Below are positions 1 to 6,887 of a stretch of DNA of 12,355 nucleotides, piece after piece (the first letter of the stretch is position 1; each line of letters starts with the position of its first letter). The translations under genes were made by a program, and so were the position numbers. The stretch is from positions 1 through 12,355 of the forward strand of contig CBFIIT010000042.1 of NCBI GenBank assembly GCA_965662725.1, given 5' to 3'. The notes beneath the pieces were generated by a model that saw only the letters and a program-made list of their open reading frames with translations, was not told where the DNA came from and did not search any database. This DNA comes from UBA8337 sp965662725 (GTDB taxonomy: Bacteria > Pseudomonadota > Alphaproteobacteria > RS24).

Positions 1-2124
1 GCTTTGCTGGCTATTGGCCGGCTGTTGTGGAGCATGTGCTTGTTGAGCAGGTGCCTCTTCAGCAGGTTCTTGTTGGGCAGGTGCCTCTTCAGCAGGTTCT
101 TGTTGGGCAGGTGCCTCTTCAGCAGGTGCTTGTTGAGCAGGTGCCTCAGCAGCAGGTTCTTGTTGAGCAGGTGCTTGTTGAGCAGGAGCTTCTTCAGCAG
201 GTGCTTGTTGAGCAGGTTCTTGTTGGGCAGGTGCCTCTTCAGCAGGTGCCTCAGCAGCAGGTGCCTCAGCAGCAGGTGCCTCAGCAGCAGGTGGTTCAGT
301 GATATGCCATCCAAAGCTCAAAGTGCCGATACCATCATGACCATCATTGGCTGAAACCGTGACGTGATAGCCGCCAATGACGCTTGGTATACCGTCAATA
401 ATGCCGGTGTTTTCGTTAATCATCAGACCTGTTGGCAAACCACTGGCTGCCCATGTTACTGTGTCACCATCGGAATCGGTCGCGCCCAAGGAAAAAGATA
501 GTTCTTCATTTACTTGGCTCGACTGATTGTTGACCGGTGTGATAACCGGCTGATTATTATCCGTAATTCTAATGGCAAAGTTTTCGCGGTCGCTGTCGCC
601 GAATTCATCCCTTGCAAGGATTGTAACCGAAAAAACACCGGTTGCTGACGGCGTTCCCAAAATTGACCCTGTGTCCGGATTAATGGTAAAACCACTCGGT
701 AAGCCGGTTTCCCGATAATTTACGGCATCGCCGTCTTCATCACTGGCTGATACATTGACAATCAAAGCTTCACCGACGCGACCCTCAACATCGGCCAGCG
801 GACTGATGACAGGCGCATGATTGGCTGCAAGCTGCCATACAAAACTGGTTGAAGCTGAAGCGCCGAAAACATCCCGAACGCTGATGGTGACAGTAAACTC
901 GCCGGACACGCCCGGCGTGCCGCTAATCATCCCATTGGCGGTGTTAAAACTCACACCGATCGGCAGACCGGATGCCTCATAGGTCAAGCCATCGCCGTCA
1001 GCATCGGTCGCCGCTGCCGATAATTCAAACGGAACATGCGTGCGACTTGATTGGTTATCGATCGTAGACAGCACTGGCGCATTATTTGCCGCCACTTCCC
1101 AAGCGAAACGGCGCGTTGAAACGCCACCGAAATTATCGCTGACTTGAACCTCAACATTATAGCTGCCCGGCGTCATCATTGTGCCGGTAATATCTCTTGT
1201 AGATCGGTTGAATGTAAGCCCCGGTGGCAGACCGGCGACCGACCATACCAGCGCATCGCCATCTGCATCTATCGCACTGAGCTGCAAATCCGCTTGATCG
1301 CGTTCTCGTGCGTTTTGGTCATCGATAGAAGCGATTTCCGGCGCGTTATTGGCACTCACGGCCCACGTAAAGTTTGCCGTATCACTTCCACCGGCATCAT
1401 CAGTCACCGTTACGGCAACGTTAAAATTACCGACCACACTCGGCGCGCCGGTAATTCGACCGGTTGACGAATTAATCGACAGACCACGCGGCAAGCCGCT
1501 TTCCGACCAAGTCAAATCCCTGCCTTCAGGATCATTTGCCGTAAGCGGGACATCATAATTATGGTTTTCAATGCTTTGCTGATTTGGCACTGCAGTTAGA
1601 ACCGGACGCTCATTTTCAAGAATTTCGATGCGTGGGTATGCATTGGAATCTAGCGGCACCCAAAAACCGGCAGTGGAAGTCCAAGAATAATTCGACGTTT
1701 CAGATAGATAAATCTGTCCGAAAAAACAGAGACAAGTCAGATTAAAGGAAACTATTGAACCGCCGGAGAATTCCGCATCGCCGCTAAAGTGAAGCCGACC
1801 CGTTTCAACATCAGAGTTAACCAATTGAAACGTTTCAGAGCCAATACTCAAAGACATTGTGCTTCGAGTGCCCGTTGATGAGGCCTGTGTTTCGGAAAGC
1901 TGAATAACAACGTCGGTTATGCGGGTATTTGCCCCAAATATAATATCTCGCTGGTATTCGCCTCCAATCGCAGTTGAACCGGTTTGCTCTTGGTTCAACC
2001 CATCATTATGAATGACTTCTGCCTGCGCCGACGGCATGGCGGCCAGCCCTACAAAAACCAACATTAATAATTTTAACAGGCTTGCCAATGAAGCAGTTGC
2101 ATGAGTGCTCTTGTGAATGGTCAT
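1..2124 (-). CDS. Exported Ig-like repeat protein (partial, C-terminus beyond left edge)
   Basis: The frame is open for 708 codons from the ATG at 2124 to the window edge. Residues 1-35 form a signal peptide: a basic/polar start, a hydrophobic core near 16-29 and an Ala-Gln-Ala cleavage site after 35. Residues 36-170 are a beta-rich domain I do not recognise, with a small Cys cluster (Cys-Leu-Cys-Phe-Phe). Residues 172-611 are five putative Ig-like domains of the He_PIG type. Each has a GLP-x-G core (GLP at 210, 298, 386, 474, 562), a TG-x-I-x-G turn in most copies and a D-x-x-G near its end. Residues 612-696 are a Pro-Ala-Glu/Gln pentapeptide repeat, probably a spacer leading to an unseen C-terminal domain. 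I chose the start at 2124 because GGAAGGA (2136-2142) lies 11 nt upstream; an in-frame ATG at 2136 overlaps that site. Likely a surface or secreted adhesion or carbohydrate-binding protein, by inference from architecture only. Confidence 0.85.
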   Translation of the reverse strand, partial: MTIHKSTHATASLASLLKLLMLVFVGLAAMPSAQAEVIHNDGLNQEQTGSTAIGGEYQRDIIFGANTRITDVVIQLSETQASSTGTRSTMSLSIGSETFQLVNSDVETGRLHFSGDAEFSGGSIVSFNLTCLCFFGQIYLSETSNYSWTSTAGFWVPLDSNAYPRIEILENERPVLTAVPNQQSIENHNYDVPLTANDPEGRDLTWSESGLPRGLSINSSTGRITGAPSVVGNFNVAVTVTDDAGGSDTANFTWAVSANNAPEIASIDDQNARERDQADLQLSAIDADGDALVWSVAGLPPGLTFNRSTRDITGTMMTPGSYNVEVQVSDNFGGVSTRRFAWEVAANNAPVLSTIDNQSSRTHVPFELSAAATDADGDGLTYEASGLPIGVSFNTANGMISGTPGVSGEFTVTISVRDVFGASASTSFVWQLAANHAPVISPLADVEGRVGEALIVNVSASDEDGDAVNYRETGLPSGFTINPDTGSILGTPSATGVFSVTILARDEFGDSDRENFAIRITDNNQPVITPVNNQSSQVNEELSFSLGATDSDGDTVTWAASGLPTGLMINENTGIIDGIPSVIGGYHVTVSANDGHDGIGTLSFGWHITEPPAAEAPAAEAPAAEAPAEEAPAQQEPAQQAPAEEAPAQQAPAQQEPAAEAPAQQAPAEEAPAQQEPAEEAPAQQEPAEEAPAQQAHAPQQPANSQQS
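49..291 (-). repeat. 15-bp tandem array encoding Pro-Ala-x-x-x pentapeptides
   Basis: The Pro codon CCT recurs 17 times at exact 15-bp intervals (agg on the plus strand from 49-51 to 289-291). It is nearly always followed by GCT or GCC, giving units such as PAAEA, PAEEA, PAQQA and PAQQE. Higher-order 30-bp units are also visible: 51-80 and 81-110 are identical and a third begins at 111. Codons are strikingly uniform compared with the degenerate Ig-like repeats next to it, as expected for recent slippage expansion. Encoded residues are about 612-692 of the surface protein. Plus-strand reading frames across it are low-complexity shadows. Confidence 0.9.
292..1611 (-). repeat. Five tandem 264-bp coding repeats (88-residue Ig-like domains)
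   Basis: The Gly of the GLP motif falls at residues 210, 298, 386, 474 and 562, a spacing of exactly 88 residues (264 bp) each time with no indel. The copies differ clearly in sequence but keep the landmarks: an acidic DxDGD-type loop before the GLP strand, the TG-x-I turn, a terminal D-x-x-G, and N-N-x-P as the junction to the next domain. The pattern matches the putative Ig domain family found in bacterial surface proteins. Confidence 0.8.
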
Positions 2125-2315
2125 AACGCAGTACATCCTTCCAATCTCAAATTCGGATGCATGCAATTTAGAAACCCGACCCCTAACAAATGGTTAAGCC
2201 GTCAGTCGATTTTATCCGGCAAGAAAAACCGTCGTTTAGGCGAGAGAATTGGCGGCAGAATGCCTTGCCTCATGGCATTTAAGGTCTATTTTCTTCGAAC
2301 ATTGGGGAGCCTGTA
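2125..2315. promoter_or_regulatory. Divergent intergenic region with candidate acylase promoter and dyad
   Basis: This 191-bp gap separates the divergent starts of the surface protein and the acylase, so it must hold both promoters. A weak sigma70-like candidate for the acylase is TTGCCT (2265-2270), a 16-bp spacer, then TATTTT (2287-2292). An inverted repeat, AATGCC at 2259-2264 and GGCATT at 2274-2279, overlaps the -35 element and could be an operator. The acylase ribosome binding site is GGGGAG at 2304-2309, six bases before the ATG. I could not pick a convincing promoter for the minus-strand gene. Confidence 0.3.
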
Positions 2316-4475
2316 ATGAAAAATATTTTACGCCGTATTTGGCTTGGCATGCTGATTGCTGTGCCGGTTTTGGTCTTATTGAACTTGGCGCTATTGGCCT
2401 TGCGGTCGGCTGAATGGCAACCGCAAGCAGCCATCACCGAAGCAGCACAATATGACGTTGAAATCATCCGCGACGCCTATGGCGTGCCGCATATTTATGG
2501 CAAGCGCGATGTCGATGTTGCCTTCGGTCTTTCCTACGCCCATGCCGAAGATGACTTTAAAACCATGCAGCAAATGATACCGTTTTATCGCGGTGAATTG
2601 GCCCGCAATATAGGCATGGCCGGCGCGCCGATTGATTTTTTGGTGCATTGGTTGGATGTGCCGCAACAGATTGCCGATAATTACGAAACTGCTTTATCGC
2701 CGCAAATTCGCGCGCATTTAAAAGCCTATGCAGACGGCCTGAATTATTATGCGGCCACTCACCCGCATGAAATTGACCCGCGCCTATTTCCGATAACACC
2801 GCAAGATTTAACCGTCGGCTTTTCCTTGCAGCATCTTTTGTTTTACGGCTTTGAAAGCCACGTCACAGAATTATTCGCCGACAGCCCTCAGCAAGAATTG
2901 GCCATGGCTCCGGATGCCGCCGCCCTAACCCGCCATATCGGTGCCGCCGGTTTGCCGGTCGGCTCCAATGCATTTGCCATAAACCGACGCAAATCATCTG
3001 ATGGCGCGACGCGCATTATCATTAACTCTCACCAGCCGCTAACCGGGCCGGTTGCTTGGTATGAGGCGCATGTTAAATCTGACGAAGGCTGGGATATGCA
3101 TGGCGGCGTGTTTCCCGGCATGCCTTTTATCGCCAAGGGTTTCAATCCCGATATAGGTTATGGCGTCACTGTCAATAAACCCGATTTGGTCGATATTTAT
3201 CAGCTAAGACTGAACCCTGAAAATAATGATGAATATATGCTGGACGGCACGGCGCGCGCTTTTGAGCGCCGTCGCCATTGGCTAAAAATCAAACTGCTCG
3301 GCAATTTCTATTTGCCCGTGCCGCGCACCTTATTAAAGGCAGCACATGGCCCGGCACTTGAAACCAAACACGGCACATATGCGCTCCGCTTTGCCGGTAT
3401 GGGCGAGATGCGCCAACCGATGCAATGGATGGCGATGAACAAAGCGCGTAATTTGAAACAATTCAAACAAGCCATGGCGATGCAGGCGATCGTTTCATTT
3501 AATTTCATCTATGCCGATAAAAGCGGTGAGATTTATTTTCTGCATAATGGCCGTATTCCCAAACGCGCTGCTGGATGGGATTGGACGAAATATCTAACCG
3601 GCGACCGCAGTGATTTAATCTGGCAGCAGCAAATCTCTTTTGCGGAAATGCCACAAATCACCAATCCGAAGAGCGGTTATTTACTGTCGACCAATCAAAA
3701 TCCGTTCAATGTCACGGCAGCCGCCGATAATCTGGATGCTGGCGATTACCCGGCGACACTTGGCTTACAAACCCGCATGACCAATCGCGCCGATAGAGGG
3801 TTGGCGATGTTTGCTGCCGCCGAAAAAATGAGTGAGGCGGATTTTCTGGCAGTGAAATGGGACAAATTCTATGACCCGAATTCGCGCGCTTTTAAATATG
3901 TCCGGCAAATCGCCGATATGGAATTTGCCGCAGATTCATTGCAAGCCGAAGGGCAAGCCATTTTGGCGCAATGGAGCGGTGAGACCAATTTGGATAATCG
4001 CGCTGCCCCGCTCGCAGTTTGCATATTGTCAGAAGAATGGAAAGCCGAGCAGGCGCGCAAACCTGCCCCTGATATCGCGCCGGTCTATGACACTTGCCTT
4101 GAAGAACTGATGACCGGCTTCGGTCGCCTCGACCCGCTTTGGTCTGAACGCAATCGGCTGATGCGCGGCAAAGTCGATATTCCACTTGGCGGCGGGCCGG
4201 ATGTGCTGCGCGCCATTTATGGCCTGCCTGAAAAAGACGGCCGCCTGAAAGCGGTGGCCGGTGACGGGCTGGTGGTTTATACGGCTTGGGATAAAAACGG
4301 CAAGCAAAGCGCCGGTATGGTGCATAATTTCGGTGCCGCCGGCACGCGGCCAAATTCGCCGCATTATGCTGACCAAGCACCACTTTATGCGGCTGAAAAA
4401 TTTCGCCCTGTTGCCCTATCGCGCGATGAAGTAACCAAATCGCAGCACAGCATCACCAAGCTGCCGCTAGATTAA
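2316..4475 (+). CDS. Penicillin acylase / AHL acylase family Ntn hydrolase
   Basis: A 719-residue member of the penicillin amidase family (amide hydrolases that self-cleave into alpha and beta chains). Residues 9-30 are a hydrophobic signal or anchor, so the enzyme probably faces the periplasm. The alpha-chain part shows an AYGVPHIYG strand (about 54-62) and SYAHAEDDF (73-81), both typical of the family. The processing site is Gly216-Ser217: Ser217 followed by Asn-Ala-Phe would be the N-terminal nucleophile of the beta chain. Beta-chain landmarks follow: N-S-H-Q-P, a W-Y-E-A-H strand, GVFPGMPF, and an S-T-N-Q-N-P segment (Asn460/Asn462) fitting the oxyanion-hole Asn. Length is slightly short of the usual 750-850. 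The SNAF context and AEDD segment resemble acyl-homoserine-lactone and aculeacin acylases as much as true penicillin acylases. Substrate cannot be read from sequence: quorum-signal degradation, lipopeptide turnover or another amide are all possible. Confidence 0.9.
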   Translation: MKNILRRIWLGMLIAVPVLVLLNLALLALRSAEWQPQAAITEAAQYDVEIIRDAYGVPHIYGKRDVDVAFGLSYAHAEDDFKTMQQMIPFYRGELARNIGMAGAPIDFLVHWLDVPQQIADNYETALSPQIRAHLKAYADGLNYYAATHPHEIDPRLFPITPQDLTVGFSLQHLLFYGFESHVTELFADSPQQELAMAPDAAALTRHIGAAGLPVGSNAFAINRRKSSDGATRIIINSHQPLTGPVAWYEAHVKSDEGWDMHGGVFPGMPFIAKGFNPDIGYGVTVNKPDLVDIYQLRLNPENNDEYMLDGTARAFERRRHWLKIKLLGNFYLPVPRTLLKAAHGPALETKHGTYALRFAGMGEMRQPMQWMAMNKARNLKQFKQAMAMQAIVSFNFIYADKSGEIYFLHNGRIPKRAAGWDWTKYLTGDRSDLIWQQQISFAEMPQITNPKSGYLLSTNQNPFNVTAAADNLDAGDYPATLGLQTRMTNRADRGLAMFAAAEKMSEADFLAVKWDKFYDPNSRAFKYVRQIADMEFAADSLQAEGQAILAQWSGETNLDNRAAPLAVCILSEEWKAEQARKPAPDIAPVYDTCLEELMTGFGRLDPLWSERNRLMRGKVDIPLGGGPDVLRAIYGLPEKDGRLKAVAGDGLVVYTAWDKNGKQSAGMVHNFGAAGTRPNSPHYADQAPLYAAEKFRPVALSRDEVTKSQHSITKLPLD

Positions 4476-5011
4476 AGCGATGCAATGCGCGCGTTTTCAA
4501 ATTCAAGAATTTGTTGTTTGAGAGGCAGCCCCCAATAATAACCGCCAAGGCCACCGCCGGTGGCCAAAACGCGGTGGCAGGGAATAGCGAAGAATATCGG
4601 ATTGCGCCCAACCGCCGAACCGACCGCGCGATTGGCTTTCGGTTTACCTATTTTAATCGCAATCGCCTGATAGCTGGTGGTCTCGCCATAAGGAATATCC
4701 AACAGCGCGCGCCACACGGATAATTGAAACGCGGTACCCTTTAAGTGCAAGCAGAGCTTTTGCGGCGTGTCGGTAAAATGACTGAGCGCAGCGGCATGAT
4801 GCGGCGAGGCCTGCTGCAAGAATTCGGTATGCGGCATTGATGCCTGCATTGCATTGATTGCCTTTTTATCTTCATTCAACCGTATATGGGTGATGCCTTG
4901 TGTATCGGCGGCCAATAATAATGGCCCGAACGGGCTATCTGCCTGCGCGATAAATAGTTGCGGCGGCGCGGCTCGGCGTTCGGAAATGGAAATGAAATCA
5001 GCGGGGCGCAT
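4472..5011 (-). CDS. ogt: Methylated-DNA--protein-cysteine methyltransferase
   Basis: A single-turnover DNA repair protein that moves alkyl groups from O6-alkylguanine to its own Cys. The active-site motif IPCHRV is present with Cys145 (numbered from the chosen start). Before it lie the helix-turn-helix S-Y-Q-A-I-A, the Arg-finger segment N-R-A-V-G and G-R-N-P; after it come G-G-L-G-G-Y and the terminal helix. The N-terminal part (about 17-75) resembles the ribonuclease-like domain preceding the catalytic domain in Ogt and the C-terminal half of Ada; no AraC-type or Ada zinc domain is present. I set the start at 5011 (180 residues) because AGGAG at 5018-5022 sits six bases upstream; an upstream in-frame ATG at 5083 would add 24 basic residues without support. 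The final hairpin reads G-G-Y-Y-W-G, a mild variation on the usual G-Y-x-G-G. It converges on the acylase gene. Confidence 0.93.
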   Translation of the reverse strand: MRPADFISISERRAAPPQLFIAQADSPFGPLLLAADTQGITHIRLNEDKKAINAMQASMPHTEFLQQASPHHAAALSHFTDTPQKLCLHLKGTAFQLSVWRALLDIPYGETTSYQAIAIKIGKPKANRAVGSAVGRNPIFFAIPCHRVLATGGGLGGYYWGLPLKQQILEFENARIASL

Positions 5012-5017
5012 CAGCTT

Positions 5018-5022
5018 CTCCT
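5018..5022 (-). promoter_or_regulatory. Shine-Dalgarno site fixing the ogt start
   Basis: AGGAG on the minus strand, six bases before the ATG at 5011. It supports the 180-residue form of the alkyltransferase over the longer open frame beginning at 5083. Confidence 0.7.
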
Positions 5023-5112
5023 TTTTTAGAACTCTAGCCGACCAATGAGCACGCCGCGAGACATAGCGACAGATGGCTTGCACCTGCCCACAGCTTTGGT
5101 TACATCGGCACT

Positions 5113-5259
5113 ATGAGCGGCAAACACAAAAAACTGGCAAAACGGGCAGTGGCCACCTTGCTGCTTTTGTTAGGGCTTGGCATGGCGTTTGAAGCAATTA
5201 CCCATAGCGCCTTTTACGGTCATCTTGAGCAGCTGAATATGGATAATCATCAGCACTGA
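5113..5259 (+). CDS. Possible small single-span membrane protein (48 residues)
   Basis: ATG at 5113 to TGA at 5257-5259. The product has a Lys/Arg-rich head (MSGKHKKLAKR), a hydrophobic stretch at about 12-26 (V-A-T then five Leu, then G-L-G-M-A-F) and a polar, His-rich tail ending N-H-Q-H. That is the layout of a small N-in membrane protein, or of a signal peptide with a very short mature part. There is no convincing Shine-Dalgarno site upstream and I recognise no family. The ogt gene starts in the opposite direction 102 bases away. Support is the amphipathic layout and the filling of an otherwise empty 290-bp gap; a chance ORF remains possible. Confidence 0.45.
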   Translation: MSGKHKKLAKRAVATLLLLLGLGMAFEAITHSAFYGHLEQLNMDNHQH

Positions 5260-5280
5260 TTTTTGAGTGCCGATGATTGC

Positions 5281-5308
5281 GCCTTAACTATTGTGCCTTA
5301 ACTATTGT
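5281..5308. repeat. 14-bp perfect tandem duplication over a stop codon
   Basis: gccttaactattgt occurs at 5281-5294 and again at 5295-5308, followed by gcc as the start of a third copy. The second copy contains the TAG stop (5302-5304, minus strand) of the halohydrin-dehalogenase-like gene together with its last Gln and most of its Ala codon. The first copy is an out-of-frame duplicate lying just past the stop. Confidence 0.85.
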
Positions 5309-5976
5309 GCCCAGCCGCCGCTAAACGGTATGGCCTGCCCGACAAAGAAATCGCTTTCATCTGACGCCAGAAAAACCCCAAACAATGCGTCTTCGCGCGC
5401 CGTCGCCAATCGACCGGCCGGCACGCCTTTCAACAATTCTTTAAATTCCGGCGTCTCGGTAAATTGCGGTGGGAAGTAAACCGGATTCTCGACAAAATTT
5501 TGGGCAATCAAATTCATCTGAATATTATGGCCCGCAATCTCCGCACCGGTTGAGCGCACATAGCCGACTTGTGCATGGCGCGCCGAACTATAGGCGGTGA
5601 TACCAGCCATGCCCTTAACACCGGTGGCACTGCCATACACCAAAATCTTGCCGCTTTTACGCTCGACCATTTGCGGCAAGACCGCTTTTGTCAGCCGATG
5701 CAGCGGATGCACCATAACGTCAAACATGGTCTGCCAAACATCTTCAGGCATCTCAGCCGCCGCAATGCCCAAATTGGCGGGGGCTGCCAAATTAGCGACC
5801 AGCACATCAATATGGCCGGTCTCTTCTATCAGAGCAGCAGCGCGCGCCGGATCGGTCAAATCAGAACTATCAGCGATAACTTCCGCCCCCTCCTCGGCAA
5901 ATACTTCCTGCGTAATCGGCCCCATATAATCATCGGCCTGCGTTATCAAAACCCGTTTTCCGGCCAGTCGTCCCAT
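5302..5976 (-). CDS. hheB: Putative halohydrin dehalogenase, HheB-like (SDR superfamily)
   Basis: A 224-residue SDR-fold protein that breaks the SDR rules as halohydrin dehalogenases do. Position 12 starts T-Q-A-D-D-Y-M-G, matching T-x4-[FY]-x-G, where true SDRs carry the TG-x3-G-x-G dinucleotide site. Catalysis would use Ser116, Tyr129 and Arg133 (S-x12-Y-x3-R), with Arg replacing the usual Lys. These are the two diagnostic motifs of the family, which forms epoxides from vicinal haloalcohols and, in reverse, opens epoxides with halide, cyanide, azide or nitrite. From memory, GHIDVLVAN, HPLHR, GRLATAREDAL and FLASDESDF and the C-terminal GGWA resemble HheB of Corynebacterium. The HheC-type C-terminal extension is absent. 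The segment Ala158-Gln159-Asn160-Phe161 occupies the place of the halide loop. It is last in a three-gene operon; its ATG shares one base with the preceding TAA. The alternative, a degenerate SDR of other function, is less likely because both motifs match exactly. Confidence 0.82.
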   Translation of the reverse strand: MGRLAGKRVLITQADDYMGPITQEVFAEEGAEVIADSSDLTDPARAAALIEETGHIDVLVANLAAPANLGIAAAEMPEDVWQTMFDVMVHPLHRLTKAVLPQMVERKSGKILVYGSATGVKGMAGITAYSSARHAQVGYVRSTGAEIAGHNIQMNLIAQNFVENPVYFPPQFTETPEFKELLKGVPAGRLATAREDALFGVFLASDESDFFVGQAIPFSGGWAQ

Positions 5977-6887
5977 TAAGCTACATCCTCGAACAAATAC
6001 CCAAGGCGCGGATAATGCACCAGCACATCCCCGACTTGTTCATCACTGCGTTTTACGGCTATGGCTTCAGCCGTGGTCCAAACAATTTCGCCCAGCGTTT
6101 CTTCCTGCCCATAATCATCGGGACGAATTTTAATCATCTTGCCAACCGGTAGCGTGTCATCGGCCATTGCATTGGCGGGTGGCGCATAGTCAGGTGTCGC
6201 GTCTCGGGCAATGGCCAGCGCATCAGCCGGTTGCATATCGCTACGCTGCCCCTGCCCCATATCCAGAATGGCTTGCAGCCATTTTTGCACGGCCGCATGT
6301 TTGGCCACTTCAGCCGCCAAAGAAGGTGCACTGCAAGCAAAATTCAGAACATGAAACACCGCCGCATCGGCCAGTGTAAAGCGGTCGCCAAGCATAAAAG
6401 CACTGGCTGATAGTTGGCGGCTAATCATCTGCAAATCCAGCACAAACTGCGCCTTTACATGCGGTATCGGCAAGGCAGCGGCCAAAACTTCAGGCCGTTG
6501 CATGGCCGCGCGGTCAGCCAAAAACTCCGGCGGCACAAGTTCGCTGATTTCAAAAATACTTGGGCCGGCCGCATTGCTGAACAGACGATGGTCAGCCCAA
6601 TCGGCGATAATTTCCGCCGCGCCCAGTAAAGCAGGCGGCGTTAGCGGTGTATCGGGGTGGCGCGCCTCAAGCTCGCGAATAATCAGCTTGGTGTCGCAAT
6701 AAATATGCGCCCCGATTTGCATCACCGGAATTTTCCGATAGCCACCGGTGAGCGGCGTTAAATCCGGCTTCGGCGCAACAACCGGTTGCTCCACCGCCTG
6801 CCAAGCCAAGTTTTTATGCGCGAAAATGCTGATGACTTTTTTGGAAAAAGGCGACAGCTCATAATGATGAAGGATAATATCGGACAT
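5976..6887 (-). CDS. Glutathione S-transferase family protein with C-terminal extension
   Basis: 303 residues. The N-terminal thioredoxin-like domain (about 1-80) opens with Y-E-L-S-P-F-S-K-K-V, where Ser12 or Ser15 sits at the glutathione-activating position. K-I-P-V has the cis-Pro (Pro54) and C-D-T-K (64-67) the gamma-glutamyl-binding turn. The helical domain (about 90-215) includes the conserved D-R-F-T-L-A-D-A-A element (168-176). About 85 further residues (220-303) form an unusual, probably beta-rich tail (M-I-K-I-R-P, G-E-I-V-W, D-V-L-V-H-Y-P-R-L-G-Y), so the protein is longer than the usual 200-230. I chose ATG at 6887, which shares one base with the upstream TGA; TTG at 6890 is possible. 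Between an oxygenase and a halohydrin-dehalogenase-like gene, conjugation of an epoxide or other electrophile with glutathione is the natural inference; the substrate is unknown. Confidence 0.85.
   Translation of the reverse strand: MSDIILHHYELSPFSKKVISIFAHKNLAWQAVEQPVVAPKPDLTPLTGGYRKIPVMQIGAHIYCDTKLIIRELEARHPDTPLTPPALLGAAEIIADWADHRLFSNAAGPSIFEISELVPPEFLADRAAMQRPEVLAAALPIPHVKAQFVLDLQMISRQLSASAFMLGDRFTLADAAVFHVLNFACSAPSLAAEVAKHAAVQKWLQAILDMGQGQRSDMQPADALAIARDATPDYAPPANAMADDTLPVGKMIKIRPDDYGQEETLGEIVWTTAEAIAVKRSDEQVGDVLVHYPRLGYLFEDVA

Noticed and set aside
49..291. CRISPR-like array
   Set aside because: The repeats are contiguous, coding and 15 bp long, with no unique spacers and no cas genes.
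4..354. Plus-strand open frames rich in Leu-Ser-Arg or Val-Glu-Gln-Val repeats
   Set aside because: They are antisense readings of the 15-bp repeat inside the surface protein gene; low-complexity DNA whose period is a multiple of three leaves several frames open.
3892..4383. 163-codon minus-strand frame inside the acylase gene
   Set aside because: Composition is unlike a protein (Arg/Pro/His-rich), there is no ribosome site, and the acylase on the other strand is well supported.
5012..5083. Longer alkyltransferase start adding 24 residues
   Set aside because: A good Shine-Dalgarno site lies six bases before the internal ATG at 5011, and the added segment looks like untranslated DNA.
5252..5271. 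Short hairpin (GCACT / AGTGC) after the small ORF as a terminator
   Set aside because: Only five base pairs with no T-run on either strand.
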